Notes: a model not told the origin generated them from the letters alone. Shown: positions 19,901 through 28,597, counted from the stretch's first letter. The stretch: 64,000 nt of DNA from an uncultured Bacteroides sp. (GCF_959029255.1 NZ_CAUFUE010000008.1:92885-156884); one strand, 5' to 3'. Made by a program: numbers and translations.

Positions 19901-20137
19901 GATAAACGAAACCACCAACTCTTTGGCAGAAGCCGGTACAGAGAGTTTAAAATTACCATTCATATCAGTAATGGTACCGATAGAACTGTTGCCTTTCACT
20001 GTTACAGAAGCGCCAATCACCACATCGATCGCATCGCGAACCGTACCGGTAATTGTCTTATTCTGAGCAAAAAGGCTTAGAGGACAGCTCATTAATAGAA
20101 GCATTAACAAGCAAAGGGTTTTGTGTAAGATTCTCAT
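16901..20137 (-). CDS. SusC-like TonB-dependent transporter (pair 1)
   Basis: This 1078-residue SusC/RagA importer has a signal peptide (1-24), a carboxypeptidase-regulatory-like domain (TITGTVRDAIDVVIGASV, about 28-105), a plug domain (about 115-230, with SVMLEEVVAIGYAKVKRKDL and TPLYIVDGFEMGD) and a C-terminal 22-strand barrel ending in NLTF. It imports oligosaccharides with its SusD lid, powered by TonB. The first roughly 60 codons and the leader are identical in DNA to susC2 (217 bases), while the rest of the plug and barrel is diverged. It starts a transcription unit from a -7 box at 20221-20228. Confidence 0.95.
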   Translation of the reverse strand: MRILHKTLCLLMLLLMSCPLSLFAQNKTITGTVRDAIDVVIGASVTVKGNSSIGTITDMNGNFKLSVPASAKELVVSFIGYDNQTVAIGNKTHLDVTLKESSVMLEEVVAIGYAKVKRKDLTGATSSVSSSELASVPAVTAAQALQGKAAGVNIVTESGAPGAGINITVRGGTSITQSTEPLYIVDGFEMGDALTNIDISDIESIDILKDASATAIYGARGSNGIVLITTKSGKKGKTQVSYNTYFSFDKLSKKLDMLSNAENFVKYQYEMAELQGKTAMWSNVFDNSKGTDADDFYSGVYGRIDDLYGNGDAIDWQDEVFGGTALTQNHNVNITTGTDKTQVMLSYNYSGQNGLLANHGVEKNSIRAKVNSELYKGIRLDVNTMFSSKSTDGGGAYSGMKNVLLQPINGGTMFTRDDLLYTQTYPDFSGMDSSFDTANPIVQNNASTSHSRARLYTVNAGLEFDFLKHFTWRTAGSYTWSQSKSTSFADENSTSYIMDSNNTGINGSIKNSESYKYQITNTLNYSQTIAKKHKLNVLLGHEVTYSENENDKMTLIKFPFPNHGLDDISNATVKEQETEHGRSGIVSAFARLNYTFDERYLLTATVRGDGSSKFAKGNKWGIFPSMSGAWRISEEKFWKNGKLADVVNNMKLRVGYGVTGNNGIGSSLYTTNLAQTTYPVNNNVNNPAYVLGTTLGNKDLKWETLHATNVGLDISLFGSRINLTAEWYNNQISDMLMKSTIPTSTGYANQYQNVGKMRNRGWEITLNTVNITTKNFRWTSDLNLAFNKSKVISLENGEDHKTFAAGSNRSGTVTYYAVVGESLGDMYGYVYDGIYTTDDFIQTNEGKLVLRDGVVKPYNGTPQPGDIKFAADNEDGTQFTRQLVKIGNGTPDCIGGFNNTFAYKGIDLSIFMKFSIGNDVYNATKHSMSPYALYQNVPTEFGDNYYRLIDPTTGKAATTLARFRELNPNETARTWNLSTTNSSYITYPSSYYVEDGSYLRIAQVTLGYTFPKHWLHKFMISNARIYFTANNLATITGYSGYDPEVSASNSDNVICTPGYDSSTYPRSRSYVVGLNLTF

Positions 20138-20177
20138 AGATTATTAATATATATTTGATTAATAAATAAATTCAAGC
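19961..20177. repeat. 217-bp direct repeat, susC1 copy
   Basis: Read base by base, this stretch is identical to 27215-27431. It covers the leader just upstream of the susC start and the codons for signal peptide and part of the regulatory-like domain. Sequence on either side differs at many positions, so the identity points to recent duplication or gene conversion. Confidence 0.9.
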
Positions 20178-20191
20178 TTAACATACAAGCG

Positions 20192-20228
20192 CCCGTTATC
20201 GGACACAGCCGTTGTGAATGCAAATGTA
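20192..20228 (-). promoter_or_regulatory. susC1 promoter and leader motif
   Basis: On the minus strand TACATTTG (20221-20228) matches TAnnTTTG and would start transcription near 20214. Just inside the transcript is CTGTGTCCGATAACGGG (20192-20208), which recurs at the same place before susC2 (27448-27464), 55-73 bases upstream of each ATG. The surrounding leader differs, so the motif may be a regulatory site. Confidence 0.55.
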
Positions 20229-20314
20229 GAGAAGCTTTCATTACCACATAATACCCATTTTGATTGTTATTATTTTATTTTTGACTCTATTTAATGTCAA
20301 TTAGATGTAAATAT

Positions 20315-20349
20315 AAAAAAAAGAGGTTACGATAAACCATCGCAACCTC
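20315..20349 (-). terminator. Rho-independent terminator after PL1 of pair 2
   Basis: On the minus strand GAGGTTGCGAT...ATCGTAACCTC forms a long stem followed by eight T. It closes the susC2-susD2-PL1 unit and separates it from the susC1 promoter. Confidence 0.85.
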
Positions 20350-20442
20350 CAATCCATCAGACTATTTCAATCTACTTTCCTCCGTTAGCATCTTTTATAA
20401 GGCAGTTTTTCCGCATTCTTCAAATCAGGAATCACGAGGTTA

Positions 20443-20622
20443 TTAATAACATCCTGCGGCTCCGATTGCTTTACGGATATGATTTCTGCCATCGACATAG
20501 ATTTGTCTATCACAGGCACGTACCCCATAAGCGTACCAGTTCAAAATACGCCCATCCTCTTAAGAAATCCAGGTAACCGAGAATCCTGTGCAGGTACTGT
20601 TCCAACCATCCGGTGTGAAGAA
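20443..20622 (-). pseudogene. FISUMP domain relic fused to PL1 gene end
   Basis: The pectate lyase frame runs into a segment reading TPDGWNSTCTGFSVTW, a close match to TPDGWNSTYKGFSATW of the FISUMP lipoprotein (11386-13263). It meets a TAA at 20560, then continues in the same frame (EDGRILNWYAYGVRAC... to ...RKAIGAAGCY) to a further stop at 20443. This looks like what remains of a second FISUMP gene after deletion joined its 3' part to the lyase. A further open stretch in another frame (ending ...DLKNAEKLPYKRC) precedes the terminator and is not identified. Confidence 0.65.
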
Positions 20623-22020
20623 GGATAGTGGAGAATGGAGATGTAGGGTGAGACATTCGTTCAGATAAACTTCAATATTCGTATATCCTCCATCCAGTGT
20701 ATAGGTTGAAGCATCTGAAGCATCCAACGGATTCAATCCATGACGACGTTCCCATTCGTCGGGCATACCGTCTCCATCACTGTCCTCTAAAGGTTGTCCG
20801 GACTTCAAAGTAGGCCATCCGCCCACATCATTCTGCGAGTTGATGATTCCGTTCGTTCCGAAAGTAGCTATCCCCTCTTTAACCTGTCTCAAGACTTCAC
20901 AGTCATAGGCATCTTGCGAGAAGCAGCATCCTACCGACTCCAATACCCGTTGATAAGCTACCGAAGCAGTTTCCTCCCCTATCGGTTCATAGGGAAACGG
21001 AACATCCACCAAACAAGAATTACATTCCTCACCATGCGTAGGAATTGCTTCAGGCGATATACCGGAACTTATCTCGGCACTCTTTCTCCCAGGAACATAG
21101 CATTTCCCAGCACAATCTGTAATTGCACTCCGATTATCAAAAGTCACAGCATCATCGCCCTCCATCACATTGCCTGCCACATAGTATCGTCCGGTACCAT
21201 CTTCTGCCACATCGAGCAAACGGTGATGCTGTGAAGCCGGCCCCGGTTTATAGTAATTGTTCACCATGTTTATTTCAGCATGGTGTCCGCCCCCGTATGC
21301 AGTCTTGAAGCCCCAATTATAAACCACATTATTGCGATAATCTACCCATTTCGTTCCGTCCACCGAAGCAAAACGGGGATTACGGCTTGCATGGTTTGCC
21401 AGTAGGTTATGATGGAAAGTTGCCTTATATCCTCCCCAAATACCGCCGAATCCATGACTGCCCTTAGTGTGAACTGAAGTATTCAGGCTATGGGTAATCA
21501 GGCACCACTGCACTGTCAAGTTTTCCGTCTTGTAGATTGAAAGACATTCGTCAATACTCCAGCTCACGGAAAGATGATCAAGGATAACATTCTTCTGTCC
21601 GTAACGTCCGCCGCCCAAGCCATCACTGTCCAGATGATGACGGTCGCCCACACGGACACGAATATAGCGGATTATCACATCACTGGCATTCACTATCAGC
21701 GGATAATCTTTCAGACAAATGCCATCACCCGGAGCCGATTGTCCGGCAATGGTGATGCTGTCGTTATTGATACGCAACGGAGATTTCAGTTCAATAGTAC
21801 CATCTACAGCAAAGACCACAATACGCGGTCCCTCCTGCTCCACGGCAGCACGGAAACTACCTTCTCCACTATCATTCAGATTTGTAACAGTCAGAACGCG
21901 GCCACCACGACCACCGACTGTATACTTACCGTATCCCTCAGCGCTGGGAAAGGCAAGCTGTTGTGCCTGCATACAGGCTGTCACCAGAAATAAACAGGTG
22001 ACTAAGAAAATGTCTTTCAT
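20560..22020 (-). CDS. Pectate lyase, PL1 family (pair 2), altered C-terminus
   Basis: This is a protein of about 486 residues with a signal peptide (MKDIFLVTCLFLVTACMQAQ). I use the ATG at 22020; the slightly longer frame would need a TTG. The PL1 beta-helix is marked by FPSAEGYGKYTVGGRGGRV, VTNLNDSGEGSFRAAV, GQKNVILDHLSVSWSIDE and ASRNPRFASVDGTKWVDYRN. It is expected to cut homogalacturonan by beta-elimination. A DSDGDGMPDEWERRHGL calcium loop precedes the end. The last roughly 20 residues (FTPDGWNSTCTGFSVTW) do not belong to the lyase but to a FISUMP domain, showing a chimeric, probably deletion-made C-terminus. The beta-helix is complete, so activity may be retained. Confidence 0.85.
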   Translation of the reverse strand: MKDIFLVTCLFLVTACMQAQQLAFPSAEGYGKYTVGGRGGRVLTVTNLNDSGEGSFRAAVEQEGPRIVVFAVDGTIELKSPLRINNDSITIAGQSAPGDGICLKDYPLIVNASDVIIRYIRVRVGDRHHLDSDGLGGGRYGQKNVILDHLSVSWSIDECLSIYKTENLTVQWCLITHSLNTSVHTKGSHGFGGIWGGYKATFHHNLLANHASRNPRFASVDGTKWVDYRNNVVYNWGFKTAYGGGHHAEINMVNNYYKPGPASQHHRLLDVAEDGTGRYYVAGNVMEGDDAVTFDNRSAITDCAGKCYVPGRKSAEISSGISPEAIPTHGEECNSCLVDVPFPYEPIGEETASVAYQRVLESVGCCFSQDAYDCEVLRQVKEGIATFGTNGIINSQNDVGGWPTLKSGQPLEDSDGDGMPDEWERRHGLNPLDASDASTYTLDGGYTNIEVYLNECLTLHLHSPLSFFTPDGWNSTCTGFSVTWIS

Positions 22021-22075
22021 AATTATCAAGTATTGTATCGGTCAAAAAATGATTGCACCTTTCGGCAGCATTAAG

Positions 22076-22106
22076 AAAAAGGCGACACACTTATCAAGTG
22101 GCCGCC
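22076..22106 (-). terminator. Stem-loop between susD2 and PL1
   Basis: On the minus strand GGCGGCCACTTGATAAGTGTGTCGCC is followed by TTTTTC. It lies just past susD2 and 56 bases before the lyase start, so it may lower lyase expression relative to susC2-susD2. It resembles the hairpin at 11321-11349. Confidence 0.55.
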
Positions 22107-22140
22107 CTTCCCCTTCACTAACCCAAAATATCAATCGTGA

Positions 22141-24135
22141 TTAATAACAAGGATGCTGCTGCCCGGCAAGTCCCGGATTCACATCAATGATATTAGTAGT
22201 ATTGAACGGAAGAATCTCAACCATATTCTTCTTCAAACCATAAAATACACCTGTTTTGCCTGTAATCCAAGCATTGTCGGAAGAAATTCCTTCCACCTCC
22301 TCTACACAAAGGTTTCCTTTCTGCTTAATGGAGTTAATACTAAACATATTCAGAATGGTATATGTAACCTTCTCCACTTTCTTTGCGCCCGTCGGAACAT
22401 CAGTTTCCTTAAAATAGACTGTTCCATCTGCCTCATAGAAATCAGCTTTCAAAGCCCCTTTTGTTCCAGAATTCAACGTATGTAAAACCGTCAACTGATC
22501 ATCCGACAGCCCCATGTCAATCAAATCATCTTCCGTCATTGCAATGTAAGGCAAAGCAATAGTAGGATCTTCAAAAGTTGGAGTTGATGTCAACTTGTAA
22601 GCACGGTATACATCTACATTGGCATAGCGCCCTTCCCGCTTGGCCAATTGAACCAGTTTTTCTTTTTCAGCAGTCAGATGCTCATATAAAATTCCCCAAC
22701 GAGTCAAATCTGATTTACGCAGTCCTTCATTGGAAAGTTCCAACTTGCGTTCCTGAATAATGAAATCACGGAAAGCTTCATAATCAGAAGGAATCGTGCC
22801 GATTTTCGAAGCATCATTATTGAAAGCACGTAGGCGAACTGTCTCTACCGCACTTTTCGCATCAGCAGTAGGCCCATTATTCAGTTCATTCAAAGCCTCG
22901 GCATACATCAGCAAAACATCGGAATAACGTAACAACGGCCAATTAATGTCACGCTTACTGTCAGAAGAACCTCTTTCCTTTTTCCAGTTTATACGATATT
23001 TTCCTACTCCCATACCGATAAATGTTTCCATTTGATAGGCATCTTTTGTTTTGCTCAAGGCAAGACCATAATTACAGATGGACACATCACGGCGTTGGTC
23101 TTCCTCATCAAATTCAAAATAGAAAGTAGGAAATGCGAACATTTGGCTACCACCTTTTCCAAGAGTTGCACTTGTACCACTGGTTGGGATACCGTTCGTA
23201 TAACCGGTTCTGACATCCACACCATTCGTGCTGTACCAACCATATTCAAGCATCGTTTCCTCATTATATTGTTGATTAGCCAAATCACGAAATATCTGAT
23301 CATAATTTTCCAACAAGCCATTCTCACCCTTACTTATAACAGCTTTACAAGCATCGGCGGCTATCTGATAAAGTTCTTTGATACGTGCAGCATCACTGCG
23401 CTGCGCAATCTTCACGGTACTTGCATCATAAGGAACCTGGTTCAAATCCCAACGCAACGAATAACCTGCGGCATACAAGGCTACACGCGCCAAAATACCA
23501 TATGCAGAGTTTTTAGTAAACCGCTCAGGAGTAGTGACATAACTTTCACTTTTCCAAGGAAGCAACTCCACCGCACGTTGCAAATCAGCAATGCAATTGT
23601 CATAAATCACATCACGGCTGACGCGAGAGGAAGAGAAGGTAGCTAAGTCTGATGTAGGAACATCTGAATAAGGTACATCACCATAAAAGCGAACAATATT
23701 CCAATAGGCATAAGCTCTAATAGCCAAAGCCTCACCCAACAAACCATCAATCTTTTTCTGCTCGCTGTCTGTTGCCCCCTTCATTTGAGGCAAATTCTTG
23801 ATACATACATTAGAATATTCAATGGCTTGGTACATCGTAGTATATGTTTTACTAAGCATACCCGTCAAGTTAGTATAATCATAGTTGGAAACATTATACT
23901 TGGAATTGCTTTCATTGGAAGCAGACTCATCTGTTCCTTCTAATAATTGATAGCCTAACTCTTGTGTATGCAAAGAAGCATAAGCACCTACAACCGTCAT
24001 TTCCGCTCTGCCCACTGTAGCAAAAATAGAAGAACTATCAGCCTTGGACTCAGAAGGCATATCCAACCAGTCTTCACAAGAAGTAGAAAACACCATCAAT
24101 GCGGAAAGTCCCAATATATTAAAAATCTTTTTCAT
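22141..24135 (-). CDS. SusD-like outer-membrane lipoprotein (pair 2)
   Basis: This 664-residue RagB/SusD glycan-binding lipoprotein has its lipobox in LMVFSTSCEDW. SusD family stretches include GLLGEALAIRAYAYWNIVRFYG, SRVSRDVIYDNC, NWPLLRYSDVLLMYAEALNE and FIIQERKLELSNEGLRKSDL. It partners the SusC ending 13 bases upstream and serves as the substrate lid. It ends at a hairpin (22076-22106) before the linked pectate lyase. Confidence 0.93.
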   Translation of the reverse strand: MKKIFNILGLSALMVFSTSCEDWLDMPSESKADSSSIFATVGRAEMTVVGAYASLHTQELGYQLLEGTDESASNESNSKYNVSNYDYTNLTGMLSKTYTTMYQAIEYSNVCIKNLPQMKGATDSEQKKIDGLLGEALAIRAYAYWNIVRFYGDVPYSDVPTSDLATFSSSRVSRDVIYDNCIADLQRAVELLPWKSESYVTTPERFTKNSAYGILARVALYAAGYSLRWDLNQVPYDASTVKIAQRSDAARIKELYQIAADACKAVISKGENGLLENYDQIFRDLANQQYNEETMLEYGWYSTNGVDVRTGYTNGIPTSGTSATLGKGGSQMFAFPTFYFEFDEEDQRRDVSICNYGLALSKTKDAYQMETFIGMGVGKYRINWKKERGSSDSKRDINWPLLRYSDVLLMYAEALNELNNGPTADAKSAVETVRLRAFNNDASKIGTIPSDYEAFRDFIIQERKLELSNEGLRKSDLTRWGILYEHLTAEKEKLVQLAKREGRYANVDVYRAYKLTSTPTFEDPTIALPYIAMTEDDLIDMGLSDDQLTVLHTLNSGTKGALKADFYEADGTVYFKETDVPTGAKKVEKVTYTILNMFSINSIKQKGNLCVEEVEGISSDNAWITGKTGVFYGLKKNMVEILPFNTTNIIDVNPGLAGQQHPCY

Positions 24136-24148
24136 TGTATTTTTCTGT

Positions 24149-27100
24149 TTAGAATGTTAAGTTTACACCTACTACCCAACTTTTAGCACGAGGATAAGAA
24201 GAATTATCAATACCAGGAGTCAATGCACTGCTTGACGCTGACACTTCCGGATCATAGCCTTCATAATTGGTAAAGGTATGAATATTGTTCAAAGTGCAAT
24301 ATACACGCGCATTGCTGATGTGTGCCTGCTTCAACAATTTCTTCGGCAAAGTATAGCCCAAAGTAATCGTATTTAACCGCAAATAAGAACCATCTTCCAA
24401 ATAATAGCTGCTATGATCGCTGATGGCAGTCTTATTATTTCCTGAAATATTCCACATCATTCCTTTGCTATATTGTCCAGGATTCAAAGCAGCCAGACGA
24501 GTCAAATCTGTACTCTCCTTACCAGTCTGCGGATCTATCAACGTAAAACGGTTAGCCATCTTAGCTATCGTATTCTGGTTAGCCAGATACGGACCGATAA
24601 AACGTTGAGTACTCATATTGAACACATCATTTCCAACAACAAAGTTCATGAAAATAGTCAAGTCAAAACCTTTGTACGTAAAGGTATTGTTCCATCCGCC
24701 GGTAAACTTAGGAGCAGCATTGCCAATCACTGTACGGTCATTTACACTCCATACTGGATTGCCATCATCGTCTGTTTCTCCGACGGTAGGTTTATATTTG
24801 GTATCACCAGGTTTTACATTATCACGATTAGAACCTTTCAAATAAGGAACACCCGGATTCAAACTGTAAGTACCATCCGCTTGTTGAGTAAAATCATCAG
24901 TGGTATAGATTCCATCGTAAATCAGACCATAGAACTGTCCCAAAGTTTTGCCCTTCTGTATTTTGAATCCCATACGCGACTCATAGTCTTGGATAAAGTT
25001 ATCAGTTTCACTGTCTCCATAAATATCCAACACTTTGGAGCGGTTGAAAGCAATATTGAAGTCCATTGACCAAGTAAAGTCTTTCGTGCGAATATTGGTG
25101 GAATTCAACACAATTTCCACACCTCGATTACGAATAGAACCAATATTCTGATATTGATTTGAGTATCCAGTAGAGGTAGGAATCTTATTCTTAATCAGCA
25201 GGTTAGCAGACTCATTATTATACCAGTCTACACCCAAGTTCACACGGCTGTTCAAAATAGAGAAATCCAGACCAATGTTGACCGTTTTAGTCTTTTCCCA
25301 TTTCAGTTTCTCATTACCAAGCGTAGTACCTGGGACATACGTAATATAATCACTACCATTAATTCCGTAGTGACCGGAACCATAAGTTGTAGCATACATA
25401 TTATTTTCGATTTTATTGTTACCCGCAACGCCATAACCGGCACGTAGCTTCAAATTCTGCACCAGATCTTTCATGTTTTCCATGAAAGCTTCTTCCGAAA
25501 TGCGCCATGCGGCAGATACAGAAGGGAAGCTATCCCACTGATTTCCTTTTGCAAACTTAGACGAACCATCAGCACGCAATGTAGCATTAATCAGATATCT
25601 GTCTTTGAGATTATAGGAAAGACGCCCGAAGAAAGAGACCTGTCCGGTCTTGCTCTTGCCAGATTTCCAAGTAGTAGGAGTACCCATACTTACATCATTC
25701 AACCCAAAGTTTCCATCAGAGAATTTACGATATTCATTATCCAAATTCATAGACTCCCAATATGCAGTTTCCTGTCCCAACAAAACATTGAAATGATGAT
25801 CTTCCTTCAAATCAAAAGCATAATTCAATGTATTAGTGATTTGCCACTGATATGCTTCATCATTATTACGCTTGCCATAACCGTAAGGGCTTTGATTGGA
25901 AGATGCCGTCTTTGTATTGCCATCATCCCAGTAATCCTCACGAACCTGCTTCCACTGGTAACTACCTGCCGTACGGAAAGTCAGGTTCTTGATTATATCA
26001 AATTCCAACCCCGCATTCACGGTAGCCAGACGCGTATATTTTTCGTTTGTAATGGCATTATTATTAATGATGGGGTTATTGGCATCATAATTATCGCCAC
26101 CATACATTTCAGAGAAAAGGTCAGCCAAATCCGACCCAATCAATTGTTCGTTTGTCCAACGTACACCACCCGTTACCGGTTGCAAAATAGTCTGTTTCAA
26201 CGCACCGCCTAATGAACCGCCGCCTTCAACCTTTGTCATCTGAAGGCTGGAAGAGAAATCAAAACGAACGCCTTTCCACAATTCATGGTTAATCTTGGCC
26301 CGAATGCTGTTCTTCTGGTAACCATGTTTAGCCATGATACCATCTTCTCCAGTATAGTTATAGCTCAACATGTATTTCGTTTTTTCGCTACCTCCTGTAA
26401 TATTCACATTATGGTTCTGCGTAATTCCTGTATTTCCAAACACCTCATCTTGCCAATCAATGCCGGCACGATTACCGTATTCATTGGCTATGCGGCTATA
26501 AGCGCCCGTATAAAAGTCAGCAGCGTTGACATCTCCGCCAAAAATACCGGCCCAGTTATCCTCTTGACCACGAAGCAACTGGAATTCATACTGATACTTC
26601 ACATAATCTTCTACACTCAGCAAATCAAGCTTTTTGCCCAATTGGGAAAAACTGACAAAACCATTATAAGACACTTCTGTTTTACCCGCCTTGCCTGATT
26701 TCGTAGTGATCAAAATCACACCATTTGCACCAGCCGAACCATAAATAGCCGTAGCAGAAGCATCCTTCATCACATCAATCGTCTCAATATCGTTAATGTC
26801 CACATTCTGAAGGCCATTCTCCATTTGGAATCCATCGACAATGTATAACGGTTCGGTTCCTTGCGTAATAGAAGTACCACCACGAACCGTAATCTGAATA
26901 TCCGCACCCGGAGCACCGCTCTGCTGAATAACATTGACACCTGCCGCCTTACCGGAAAGAGCCTGAGCAGCGGTAGTAACAGGAACTTTGGCCAATTCGG
27001 CTCCACCCACAGATGCTGTCGCAGCCGTCAAATCTTTCCGTTTCACCTTAGCATAACCAATAGCCACAACTTCTTCCAGCATTACGGAAGATTCTTTCAA

Positions 27101-27391
27101 AGTAACATCAAAATGAGTTTTACCACCAATGGTCAGTATCTGGTCTTCATACCCGATAAACGAAACCACCAACTCTTTGGCAGAAGAAGGAACAGACAAT
27201 TTAAAGTTACCATCCATATCAGTAATGGTACCGATAGAACTGTTGCCTTTCACTGTTACAGAAGCGCCAATCACCACATCGATCGCATCGCGAACCGTAC
27301 CGGTAATTGTCTTATTCTGAGCAAAAAGGCTTAGAGGACAGCTCATTAATAGAAGCATTAACAAGCAAAGGGTTTTGTGTAAGATTCTCAT
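24149..27391 (-). CDS. SusC-like TonB-dependent transporter (pair 2)
   Basis: This 1080-residue protein has the same domain order as pair 1: signal peptide, regulatory-like domain, plug with SVMLEEVVAIGYAKVKRKDL and TEPLYIVDGFQMEN, and a barrel ending in a Phe. Its N-terminal roughly 60 codons are DNA-identical to susC1, while plug and barrel differ substantially, suggesting different oligosaccharide preferences. It is the first gene of its unit, preceded by a -7 box at 27477-27484 and the same leader motif as pair 1. Confidence 0.95.
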   Translation of the reverse strand: MRILHKTLCLLMLLLMSCPLSLFAQNKTITGTVRDAIDVVIGASVTVKGNSSIGTITDMDGNFKLSVPSSAKELVVSFIGYEDQILTIGGKTHFDVTLKESSVMLEEVVAIGYAKVKRKDLTAATASVGGAELAKVPVTTAAQALSGKAAGVNVIQQSGAPGADIQITVRGGTSITQGTEPLYIVDGFQMENGLQNVDINDIETIDVMKDASATAIYGSAGANGVILITTKSGKAGKTEVSYNGFVSFSQLGKKLDLLSVEDYVKYQYEFQLLRGQEDNWAGIFGGDVNAADFYTGAYSRIANEYGNRAGIDWQDEVFGNTGITQNHNVNITGGSEKTKYMLSYNYTGEDGIMAKHGYQKNSIRAKINHELWKGVRFDFSSSLQMTKVEGGGSLGGALKQTILQPVTGGVRWTNEQLIGSDLADLFSEMYGGDNYDANNPIINNNAITNEKYTRLATVNAGLEFDIIKNLTFRTAGSYQWKQVREDYWDDGNTKTASSNQSPYGYGKRNNDEAYQWQITNTLNYAFDLKEDHHFNVLLGQETAYWESMNLDNEYRKFSDGNFGLNDVSMGTPTTWKSGKSKTGQVSFFGRLSYNLKDRYLINATLRADGSSKFAKGNQWDSFPSVSAAWRISEEAFMENMKDLVQNLKLRAGYGVAGNNKIENNMYATTYGSGHYGINGSDYITYVPGTTLGNEKLKWEKTKTVNIGLDFSILNSRVNLGVDWYNNESANLLIKNKIPTSTGYSNQYQNIGSIRNRGVEIVLNSTNIRTKDFTWSMDFNIAFNRSKVLDIYGDSETDNFIQDYESRMGFKIQKGKTLGQFYGLIYDGIYTTDDFTQQADGTYSLNPGVPYLKGSNRDNVKPGDTKYKPTVGETDDDGNPVWSVNDRTVIGNAAPKFTGGWNNTFTYKGFDLTIFMNFVVGNDVFNMSTQRFIGPYLANQNTIAKMANRFTLIDPQTGKESTDLTRLAALNPGQYSKGMMWNISGNNKTAISDHSSYYLEDGSYLRLNTITLGYTLPKKLLKQAHISNARVYCTLNNIHTFTNYEGYDPEVSASSSALTPGIDNSSYPRAKSWVVGVNLTF

Positions 27392-27431
27392 AGATTATTA
27401 ATATATATTTGATTAATAAATAAATTCAAGC
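27215..27431. repeat. 217-bp direct repeat, susC2 copy
   Basis: Identical to 19961-20177. The two copies are in direct orientation and about 7.25 kb apart. Recombination between them would delete one susC-susD-lyase set while keeping an intact hybrid susC. Confidence 0.9.
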
Positions 27432-27447
27432 ATTAACAAATAGAGCC

Positions 27448-27484
27448 CCCGTTATCGGACACAGAACTTATGTGGACAAAAGTA
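27448..27484 (-). promoter_or_regulatory. susC2 promoter and leader motif
   Basis: TACTTTTG on the minus strand (27477-27484) fits the TAnnTTTG -7 box. CTGTGTCCGATAACGGG (27448-27464) repeats the motif found before susC1 at the same distance from the start codon. Confidence 0.55.
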
Positions 27485-27585
27485 GGAAACATGATTGTTT
27501 GTCGATGTGCTACTTTTGACCGAAACACTTTCTTTTTTGATTTTCTTTAAAGACAGGAAAGCATAATGAGCAGTAAAACGTCAGA

Positions 27586-27629
27586 AAAAGAGGCAATTAA
27601 TAATCATTTTGATTGTTAACTGCCCCTTT
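27586..27629 (-). terminator. Terminator after araC-type gene
   Basis: On the minus strand GGGGCAGTTAA...TTAATTGCCTC forms a stem followed by TTTTT, immediately past the AraC regulator stop and before the susC2 promoter. Confidence 0.65.
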
Positions 27630-27634
27630 TGATT

Positions 27635-28561
27635 TTATTCTAAATCTTCTTCTTCCACATCGGTTTCCCGCCCAAAGGAACGGTATTCCAACGGAGTAAA
27701 CCCGGTTCGCTTCTTAAACAAGGAGAAGAAATGTTCGGTGGATTTGTAGTCGAGCATAAAGGAGATTTCCTTGACCGACTGGGAAGTACCTACCAGTAAC
27801 TGTTTTGCTTTACGCAATTTCAATTCCTGGAAATATTTTGCGGGAGCATAACCCGTATAATCTTTGAAAACTTTACGAAACCAAGAATAGCTGATGTTCA
27901 ATTTCATTGCCAACTCTTCCGGGTCTACATCCTTGAACACATTCTCGTTCATTATGATTTTGGCCTGTTCAATCTTCTGGTCCACATCACCCATCTCAAA
28001 AATCTTATTCTTGGAGATGGAAAGTATCATTCCCACCATGTGCAGAACGATACCTGCCAAATATTGCTGGGAAGAAATCTTATCAGCCTCAGCTATTTCG
28101 AGCGCACGCGAAAACAGGGAAACCAGTTCTTCGTTCAAGCCGACTTCAAGTATCTGATTTTCTTTTGAAAGGAAACCATTTTCCACCAGCCCATCAATGA
28201 CGGGACCTTCAAAGCCGATGTAATACTCATTCCAACCCGTTTGCCGATAGGGATGATATGTATGCCACTGCCCGGGAAAAAGCACCATCAGACGTCCTTT
28301 GCATACCTGCTTTTCAGGAGTTGTTTCCGAAGAGAACAAACCACGTCCCTTGGTGATGTAAACAAGTTGGTATTCACGTAGGATGCGCCCTTTTTGAGCA
28401 TTGAAGAAATAGCCCGAAGGATGATCCTTCAAAGGATAAGGAGAGTCCGGCTGAATGGATTGGAAGCCTACCGTATTCACCCACAGACCATACTTCTGGT
28501 CCATGTCATTTACAATAAGATATTTGAATTCTACTCCTAAATCGTTATAATCCTTAGTCAT
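27635..28561 (-). CDS. AraC-family regulator, probable rhamnose/pectin activator
   Basis: This is a regulator of about 308 residues with an N-terminal cupin-like sensing half (FFNAQKGRILREYQLVYITKGRG and LFPGQWHTYHPY) and a C-terminal AraC double helix-turn-helix (about 215-300: EELAMKLNISYSWFRKVFKDYTGYAPAKYF, read in two pieces, then SVKEISFMLDYKSTEHFFSLFKKRTG). Its place between the rhamnose operon and the pectin susC2 unit, and the known AraC-type RhaR beside rhamnose genes in B. thetaiotaomicron, make a rhamnose-responsive activator likely. The start at 28561 is preferred over ATG 28576 because the -7 box at 28590-28597 would leave only a few bases before the latter. Confidence 0.85.
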   Translation of the reverse strand: MTKDYNDLGVEFKYLIVNDMDQKYGLWVNTVGFQSIQPDSPYPLKDHPSGYFFNAQKGRILREYQLVYITKGRGLFSSETTPEKQVCKGRLMVLFPGQWHTYHPYRQTGWNEYYIGFEGPVIDGLVENGFLSKENQILEVGLNEELVSLFSRALEIAEADKISSQQYLAGIVLHMVGMILSISKNKIFEMGDVDQKIEQAKIIMNENVFKDVDPEELAMKLNISYSWFRKVFKDYTGYAPAKYFQELKLRKAKQLLVGTSQSVKEISFMLDYKSTEHFFSLFKKRTGFTPLEYRSFGRETDVEEEDLE

Positions 28562-28589
28562 ACATGCGCCCTTCATAATACGTTCGGGA

Positions 28590-28597
28590 CAAAAATA
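28590..28597 (-). promoter_or_regulatory. -7 box of araC-type gene (TATTTTTG)
   Basis: TATTTTTG on the minus strand matches TAnnTTTG and is followed by TCCCG. The same TnTTTGTCCCG arrangement occurs at 40866-40877 before the esterase/GH105 fusion, so the two may share a control feature. Confidence 0.5.
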
